From CAZMYM01 sp964620325 (lineage in GTDB: Bacteria; Bipolaricaulota; Bipolaricaulia; UBA7950; UBA9294): 64,000 nucleotides of DNA. How positions within the stretch are numbered: position 1 is the stretch's first letter; every line of letters starts with the position of its first letter. Positions 59,140 through 64,000 of the stretch are shown here, piece after piece. A program made the position numbers and the translations under genes. The stretch covers positions 51,642 through 115,641 of the forward strand of contig CAZUIM010000002.1 in NCBI GenBank assembly GCA_964620325.1. The letters run 5' to 3'. The notes under the pieces were generated by a model. It made no database searches. It saw only the letters and a list, made by a program, of their open reading frames with translations, and was not told the DNA's origin.

Positions 59140-60444
59140 ATGGCGACTCAAGATACGACGAAGGTTTCCTCGGAACGGATGATCGGAACGCAGATCGATC
59201 CGTACGAGATGATGCTGCAGCAGCTGGACCTCGTTCGCGAGCACACGGAGATTCCGGACGGCATATGGCAGATTCTCCGCCGTCCGGAGCGGACGCTCGA
59301 GGTGAGCGTTTCCGTGACGCGCGACGACGGGTCAGTCGAGGTTTTCACTGGCTATCGCGTCCAGTACAACAGCTCCCGCGGGCCGTGCAAGGGCGGCATC
59401 CGATTTCACCCGGGCGTTACGGCGGAGGAGGTCAAGGCCCTCGCCGGATGGATGACCTGGAAGTGCGCCGTCGTCAATGTCCCGTACGGCGGGGGAAAGG
59501 GCGGCATCGCCTGCGATCCTTCCCGCCTGACGCAGACGGAGCTCGAACGGTTGACCCGGCGCTACGCAGCGATGATCTATCCACTGATCGGAACGCGGAA
59601 GGACATCCCGGCGCCCGACGTCAACACGAACGCCCAGATCATGAACTGGATCGTCGACACCGCCCAGCTCCTCTCCGGCGAGTCGATCCCCGGCATCGTC
59701 ACCGGCAAGTCGCTCGAACTCGGTGGCGCGCTCGGCCGCCGCGAGGCGACCGGTCGCGGCGTGATGGTCACGACCCTCGGCGTTCTCCATCGTCTCGGGA
59801 TGGACGTGACCAAGGCTCGTGTGGCCGTTCAGGGATTCGGCAACGTCGGATCGATCGCCGCGCAGCTCCTCGCCGAGGCCGGGGCGACGATCGTCGCAAT
59901 CAGCGACGTCTCCGGCGCTTACTTCTGTCCGGCCGGGTTCGACATCGATCGGGTCATCGCGTACACGAACGGCTCACCGGGACATCTGCTCGCCGGCCTT
60001 GACCATCCTGGGGCGGAGGAGATCTCCGGCGACGAGCTGCTCACGCTCGACGTGGACGTCCTGATCCCCGCGGCGCTGGAAGCGCAGATCACCGGGCGAA
60101 ATGCCGCCGACGTCCGCGCCCGGGTGATCGTCGAAGGGGCGAACGGTCCGACGACGCCGGAAGCCGACCTCATCCTCGGCGAGCGTGGAACGATCATCGT
60201 TCCGGACATTCTGGCAAACGCCGGCGGTGTGGTCTGCTCTTACTTCGAGTGGGTCCAGAACATCCAGTGTTTCCCGTGGGAAGAGAAGGAGACGAATCAA
60301 CGTCTGGCCCGAATCCTGCAGCGGGCCTTCGGCGAAGTCTGGACGCTGGCCGCCGAACGCTCCGTCTCGCTTCGACTCGCCGCGTTCATCCTCGGAGTGC
60401 AGCGCGTGGCGGCCGCGATTCAAGCCCGGGGCATCTTCCCGTAG
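59140..60444 (+). CDS. gdhA: Glutamate dehydrogenase, paralog 2
   Basis: The 434-residue enzyme has PYGGGKGGIACDP near residue 114, KDIPAPDVNTNAQIM and VQGFGNVGSIAAQLL near residue 229. It is clearly homologous to paralog 1 but diverged (for example GFGNVG against GYGNAG in the dinucleotide loop), which may mean a different coenzyme or direction, or a mixed hexamer. ATG 59140 follows GGAGGT. The next gene starts 13 bp after its stop. Confidence 0.93.
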   Translation: MATQDTTKVSSERMIGTQIDPYEMMLQQLDLVREHTEIPDGIWQILRRPERTLEVSVSVTRDDGSVEVFTGYRVQYNSSRGPCKGGIRFHPGVTAEEVKALAGWMTWKCAVVNVPYGGGKGGIACDPSRLTQTELERLTRRYAAMIYPLIGTRKDIPAPDVNTNAQIMNWIVDTAQLLSGESIPGIVTGKSLELGGALGRREATGRGVMVTTLGVLHRLGMDVTKARVAVQGFGNVGSIAAQLLAEAGATIVAISDVSGAYFCPAGFDIDRVIAYTNGSPGHLLAGLDHPGAEEISGDELLTLDVDVLIPAALEAQITGRNAADVRARVIVEGANGPTTPEADLILGERGTIIVPDILANAGGVVCSYFEWVQNIQCFPWEEKETNQRLARILQRAFGEVWTLAAERSVSLRLAAFILGVQRVAAAIQARGIFP

Positions 60445-60457
60445 GAGCGGGACCGAG

Positions 60458-60988
60458 ATGGTCGCCGAGACGCCGAGCGTCCTTCTGCCGTGCGACGCGC
60501 CGGTCGCCGATCTGCTCGAATCTGCGATCGACGACTGCGCGCGTCGCCACCGCGTCCCGGCGGACGTCGTTCTGCGCGAACTCGAGGCCGGCGATCGGGC
60601 GTTACACAGCACGCTTCGGTACAACATCGCGAAGAGATTGAGCGCCTACTTCGCCGGCCTCGGCACCGTATTCCACGAGGTGTACGTCTACGGAAGCGCC
60701 GTCGCGGAAGGGGCGAATCCCGTCTCCGACATCGACATCATCGTTGTCGTCGACGTCAAGCGCGACGAGGTGATTCGTTTTCTCAGGCGACTCGATCTCT
60801 CCCTCGCCGCCCATTTCCGGCGGCTGCTCGGCCTGCGCCGGTACCCGACCTCGCTCCTCGACGTGCGCATCGTCGACGGCGCCGAGCGGACCCGCGACAC
60901 GATGCCGGGCCTCCACACACGTCCGATCCGCCTCTGGCACGATCGAGGAGCCGCGACGCAGAGGCCTTCTCCTCCGGCGGGCCCCTGA
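60458..60988 (+). CDS. Nucleotidyltransferase-domain protein
   Basis: The 176-residue protein has the minimal nucleotidyltransferase signature YGSAVAEGANPVSDIDIIV near residue 74 (GS...DxD metal-binding aspartates) and a third acidic residue in SLLDVRIVDG near residue 130. Such proteins transfer nucleotides to proteins, RNA or antibiotics, or act as antitoxins. No HEPN partner is visible. The start follows GGAGCGGG; it is likely co-transcribed with gdhA2. Confidence 0.75.
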   Translation: MVAETPSVLLPCDAPVADLLESAIDDCARRHRVPADVVLRELEAGDRALHSTLRYNIAKRLSAYFAGLGTVFHEVYVYGSAVAEGANPVSDIDIIVVVDVKRDEVIRFLRRLDLSLAAHFRRLLGLRRYPTSLLDVRIVDGAERTRDTMPGLHTRPIRLWHDRGAATQRPSPPAGP

Positions 60989-61028
60989 GGGGTTCCGCCG
61001 CGGATCGAACAGCAGAGGATGATCGCCG

Positions 61029-61994
61029 CTATCGAGCGTTGATGAAGAACTGCTTCATCTCCGTCGGATCGTACGGATCGAACTGCACCACGCTCAATAC
61101 GTCGATGTGCGGCTGGCTCCCCGGGTTGATGCACGGGGTCGCGCCGATCGTCGCCTTGTAGTCCCCGAGCACGACCGCCTCGTGACAATGGCCGCACAAG
61201 ACGAGATACGGCTGGGCGCGCTCGACGAATCGCCGGACGGCGCTGCTGCCGATGTGCTCCGGTCGTCGGACGTAATCGTAATGGCCTTGCGGTCCCGTTC
61301 GGTCGAGAGGCGTGTTGTACGGAGGCGTGTGAAACAGGTGAATCGTCGTCTTCGGGTCGTAGGCCCCGCCCTCGCTGCGTCCGGCCCGTTCCAGGAATCC
61401 GCCGAAATCGGCGAGGTCGTCCTCGATGGTCGTCCGTGAAGCGCAGGCCGTCGTGCAGAAGCCCGACTGCTCGATGCCCATGCACGGATCCATTCCGGGA
61501 GGGACGAGCCTGACCCGATCCTCCGCCTTGACCCAATCCATGATCAAGCTCCCGCCGAGGGGAACGTACGGATAGCCGGCGACGGCGAGCTGCGGCACGT
61601 CGCCCGGGAAGAAGCTTCGAATGCGTTTCGCGTCGTCGAGAAGGACCAGGCGATCGTTGACCAGATGGAAGTTCGTCGTCGCCTCGTCGAAGTCGCGCAA
61701 CAGCGACTCGTTGCAGCGGCGATCGTCGTTTCCGGTGATCGCGTAGATGTGGGTCTGACGGTGGTCGATCAGGAAGCTCTCGAAAAGCGGTATCAACACC
61801 TCGGTGAAGAACTCCCCCTGTCCGGAACACGCCGCGTCTCCCCAATCGTTCGAAGAGGTGGGATCGGCGAGGGTCGGAGAGAGATCTCCGGCGATGAAGA
61901 CCGACGCAATCTTCCAGTAGTCGGCGACGCGCAGCAGAAGCTCGTAGAGCAAGGCGTTACCGTGGAGGTCGGCGACCGCGAGGGCGTTCATCAT
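61029..61994 (-). CDS. Calcineurin-type metallophosphoesterase
   Basis: The 321-residue protein has the metal-binding motifs in order: VADLHGN (DxH), AGDLSP (GD), TGNDDR (GNxD) and CGHCHE (GHxH) near residue 272. These make a dinuclear metal site for phosphomono- or diester hydrolysis. An extra cysteine-rich insert (MDPCMGIEQSGFCTTACAS, near residue 168) is unusual. The substrate is unknown. The start ATG 61994 lies 8 nt after a TACTCT box. Confidence 0.8.
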   Translation of the reverse strand: MMNALAVADLHGNALLYELLLRVADYWKIASVFIAGDLSPTLADPTSSNDWGDAACSGQGEFFTEVLIPLFESFLIDHRQTHIYAITGNDDRRCNESLLRDFDEATTNFHLVNDRLVLLDDAKRIRSFFPGDVPQLAVAGYPYVPLGGSLIMDWVKAEDRVRLVPPGMDPCMGIEQSGFCTTACASRTTIEDDLADFGGFLERAGRSEGGAYDPKTTIHLFHTPPYNTPLDRTGPQGHYDYVRRPEHIGSSAVRRFVERAQPYLVLCGHCHEAVVLGDYKATIGATPCINPGSQPHIDVLSVVQFDPYDPTEMKQFFINAR

Positions 61995-62222
61995 GACGAC
62001 GTAGAGTATCTTGACGTCATCGGGGCGACAAGTACGATCCGACAGTCATGGCCCTCGACATGCAGCATGAGGCGCCTCGGCGAGACGAGGGCTATCTGCT
62101 GACGGGATCGCAGGCGACTGCGAGACGGGTCTCCCCACCCCCGACGGAGAACCTGTGCGGGCCGCATGATCCTTCGCGACTCGAGACGAGACGCGCGCAT
62201 CGGCCCCTCCGCGTCCGGCTCC

Positions 62223-63293
62223 TCAGTGCTGGATCTCGAGGCCGGACGGCGCCGATCCCGGGAAGCCGGAGAACTGCGTTCCCGTCAAGGTTCCCGTCGC
62301 CGGATCGATCTGGACGATCCGATGGCGATCGACGTCGATCGCCCACAGATACCCGTCGTAGAGGTCGATCGCAGTGACCGGGAAGACCTCATCGGTGATC
62401 TCGACCGGATCCCCCGCGATCTGAAGCTGCGTGTTCGACATGATGTCGTAGCCCGCGATCATCTCGATCTCGTAGAAGAGATGTGTCTCCCCCTCGAGAT
62501 ACCAGAGTCGTCCGAGCGTGTTCGCAAGCGGAGTCCAATCGAGCCCTTGCGGCGTCCAAAGGAACGGGACGTCTCTCACTTCCGGAGACGTCGCCTTGAA
62601 GTAGGACTGGCCGTAAGCCTCGTAGACCTGTCCATCCGGCGGGTTCAATCGGAACAGCTTCCGCGTCAATCCGTCGATGTGCCAGACCTGCTTCTGCCCG
62701 ACGGCACCGTAGGTCAACTGCCGCGGCGATTGCCCCGGCGCCGTCAACTCCTCGAGGAGGGCACCATCGGTCGGATCGATGTAGAGAATCCGCTGGAAGC
62801 CCTCATTCGCGCAGGCGACGGCAAGCACCGTCTTCCCGCCGACCTCGGCGATCGCCACTCCGCGAGGCTCCTTCGCCGGGAGATCGAACGAGTCGATCGT
62901 ATTCCCGTCCATATCGAGCTTGTAGACGCGATCGAGGTTCTCGTCGCTGATCCAGATCGCCGGTTCGACGACGATCGTCGCCGTCGCCGTATCGGTCTTT
63001 CCGTCGCGACTCCGCACCATGAGTGTAATCGTGAACGTGCCGGCCTGTTGGTATGTGTAGGTCCCCGTCGCCTCCGTCGATTCATCCTCGGTTCCGAATC
63101 CCCAATGGTACGTCGAGATGCCGTCAGCTCCGTTCGACGCTGTGCCGTCGAACGCGATCGTCAGCGGGACGACGCCCGACGTCACATCGAGGGAAATGAC
63201 CGCTTCTGTCCGACTGAAGAAGGCACAGCCCCCGAGAATCGCAGCAAGGACACCGAAGAGCAGTGCCACGACAACGAAAGACCTCTTGTTCAT
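62223..63293 (-). CDS. Lipoprotein with PKD domain and beta-propeller-like region
   Basis: The 356-residue protein has a lipoprotein signal peptide (KRSFVVVALLFGVLAAILGGC, lipobox LGGC with C near residue 22) and a PKD domain (residues ~32-110; ISTYHWGFGTED, YTYQQAGTFTITLMV). The rest (WISDENLDRVYKLDMDG onward) resembles repeated propeller blades of NHL or SMP-30 type. It is anchored to a membrane and exposed outside the cytoplasm. ATG 63293 has GGGAGGA 7 nt upstream. Confidence 0.82.
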   Translation of the reverse strand: MNKRSFVVVALLFGVLAAILGGCAFFSRTEAVISLDVTSGVVPLTIAFDGTASNGADGISTYHWGFGTEDESTEATGTYTYQQAGTFTITLMVRSRDGKTDTATATIVVEPAIWISDENLDRVYKLDMDGNTIDSFDLPAKEPRGVAIAEVGGKTVLAVACANEGFQRILYIDPTDGALLEELTAPGQSPRQLTYGAVGQKQVWHIDGLTRKLFRLNPPDGQVYEAYGQSYFKATSPEVRDVPFLWTPQGLDWTPLANTLGRLWYLEGETHLFYEIEMIAGYDIMSNTQLQIAGDPVEITDEVFPVTAIDLYDGYLWAIDVDRHRIVQIDPATGTLTGTQFSGFPGSAPSGLEIQH

Positions 63294-63366
63294 CACGATC
63301 TCCTCCCGACAATCATCCTACACAAACGGGGCCCTCGCGGCCCAACAAGGGCCGGATCATCGAATC

Positions 63367-63441
63367 GAACCGCGAACCGTGAACCGCGAACCGTGAACCG
63401 CGAACTGCGAACCGTGAACTGCGAACCGCGAACCGCGAACC
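63367..63441. repeat. Heptanucleotide tandem repeat GAACCGY
   Basis: About ten head-to-tail 7-bp units (GAACCGC, GAACCGT, GAACTGC) plus a partial copy, between the lipoprotein gene and the barrel gene. Degenerate relatives occur at 29851-29895 and near 17327. Confidence 0.85.
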
Positions 63442-63458
63442 CCGGCCCCGAAAGAGAA

Positions 63459-63494
63459 GCCGGACACAAACCACCAGCTCGGCTCGTGTCCGGC
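63459..63494 (-). terminator. Terminator after the barrel-like gene
   Basis: GCCGGACAC (63459-63467) and GTGTCCGGC (63486-63494) form a perfect 9-bp stem. On the minus strand it is followed by TTCTCTTTC. It sits 38 bp after the stop codon at 63532. A smaller CCTAGA/TCTAGG stem lies just before it. Confidence 0.7.
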
Positions 63495-63531
63495 GTCAAG
63501 CGAAACCTAGAACTCTCTAGGTCCGATTCGA

Positions 63532-64000
63532 TTACTCCGTTCCGACCGGCTCCTCCGGCGTCTCTTCGTCCTCGCCCAGGAGATCTCCGAGCGAGAACTC
63601 GGCCGAAAGGATCAGCGTGTTGCCCAGCGTCTCTTCGAGGACGTACGCCGCGTCCACGTACAGGCCCGCAACGTTGATCCCTGCACCGATGGTGAAGTAG
63701 TAGTCCTGGAAGTTGTTCGTCAGAACCACGCCACCGCGCAGCGCCAGTTCGTCGATCACTCGGAACTCAACCCCGACATGCGTGTTGCCCAGGTTCGTCC
63801 CGTCGAAATCGACGTCCGTCGCCAGCACAAGACGGTCGTCGGCAAGCTTCATCGCCATGCCCGCCTTGTAGAGACCGGAGATGACGTCCGTCGCCCCGCC
63901 GTCCCACGCAAGCGTCGATCCGGCGAGATCCATCGCGTTCACACCGATCACGAACATGTCGCCCAGGCTCACCAGCAGACCGAGATCGAATCCGAACCCG
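63532..64000 (-). CDS. Barrel-like outer-membrane protein, C-terminal part (PorV/TraF-like)
   Basis: The frame is open to the window edge, so the start is missing. The ~156 visible residues alternate hydrophobic and polar positions in beta-strand pattern (VGVEFRVIDELALRGGVVL, FTIGAGINVAGLYVDAAYVL), as in PorV/UPF0164-type barrels. The last ~15 residues are acidic (GEDEETPEEPVGTE), an odd end for a barrel, which normally closes on an aromatic residue. Confidence 0.65.
   Translation of the reverse strand, partial: GFGFDLGLLVSLGDMFVIGVNAMDLAGSTLAWDGGATDVISGLYKAGMAMKLADDRLVLATDVDFDGTNLGNTHVGVEFRVIDELALRGGVVLTNNFQDYYFTIGAGINVAGLYVDAAYVLEETLGNTLILSAEFSLGDLLGEDEETPEEPVGTE

Noticed and set aside
63367..63441. 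CRISPR-like repeat array
   Set aside because: Units are 7 bp, contiguous and without spacers; no cas genes are in the window.

Overview
The window is GC-rich bacterial chromosome with no insertion sequence, CRISPR array, tRNA or rRNA gene that I can recognise. Bacterial ribosomal proteins S9 and L31, TsaD, Shine-Dalgarno sites and several near-consensus -35/-10 promoters mark it as bacterial. A lipoprotein with a clear lipobox and a barrel-like protein suggest an outer membrane. Hydrogenase, heterodisulfide-reductase-like and ferredoxin-dependent enzymes point to a strict anaerobe using H2 and ferredoxin. Archaeal-flavoured parts (an AbrB-PhoU phosphate regulator, HdrABC/MvhADG, a thiolase paired with a DUF35 protein) fit a deep-branching anaerobic lineage. 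Bipolaricaulota (Acetothermia) is my guess, at low confidence.

Layout. (1) 1-16151: the end of sucC, sucD, then a strong promoter between two copies of an operator-like dyad, then sixteen tightly packed genes. In order they are korC, hdrA, mvhD, mvhG, mvhA, a hydrogenase protease, hdrC, hdrB, a fumarate-reductase FeS subunit, its flavoprotein, korD, korA, korB, two fumarase subunits and malic enzyme. Read as one system, this is a soluble H2-driven machine. An Mvh/Hdr flavin-bifurcating core could pass high-potential electrons to fumarate and low-potential electrons to ferredoxin, and ferredoxin would drive 2-oxoglutarate synthase. Malic enzyme, fumarase, fumarate reductase, SucCD and Kor together form the pyruvate-to-2-oxoglutarate arm of the reductive TCA cycle. 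(2) 16294-22300: phosphate block with AbrB-PhoU regulator, ArsC, and PstBACS on the minus strand. PstC carries two degenerate rubredoxin-like domains in its extracytoplasmic loop. (3) 23063-30788: xanthine-dehydrogenase-type hydroxylase genes, FdrA/AllF, DUF1116/AllG and a cyclase-family hydrolase, with the DUF2877/AllH partner at 37916-38752. (4) 31528-34156: a CHASE4-HAMP-PAS-GGDEF diguanylate cyclase with a class I c-di-GMP riboswitch about 0.6 kb upstream on the same strand. (5) 34299-41884: assorted genes (AlkD, thioesterase, DUF72, GNAT, secreted protein) and a candidate structured RNA with a consensus promoter and intrinsic terminator.

(6) 41967-47879, minus strand: FAD protein, guaA-xpt purine pair, and a DUF35/thiolase/GNAT-like operon whose thiolase lacks the nucleophilic cysteine. 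(7) 48123-55804: Lpd-like flavoprotein, rpsI-rpmE-DUF1385, tsaD-hpt, and a copper P-type ATPase with a small upstream gene. (8) 56018-60988: two divergent glutamate dehydrogenases on either side of two convergent Crp/Fnr-type genes, then a nucleotidyltransferase. The dehydrogenases would convert the 2-oxoglutarate made by Kor into glutamate. (9) 61029-64000, minus strand: metallophosphoesterase, PKD lipoprotein and a truncated barrel-like protein, with a heptanucleotide tandem repeat between the last two.
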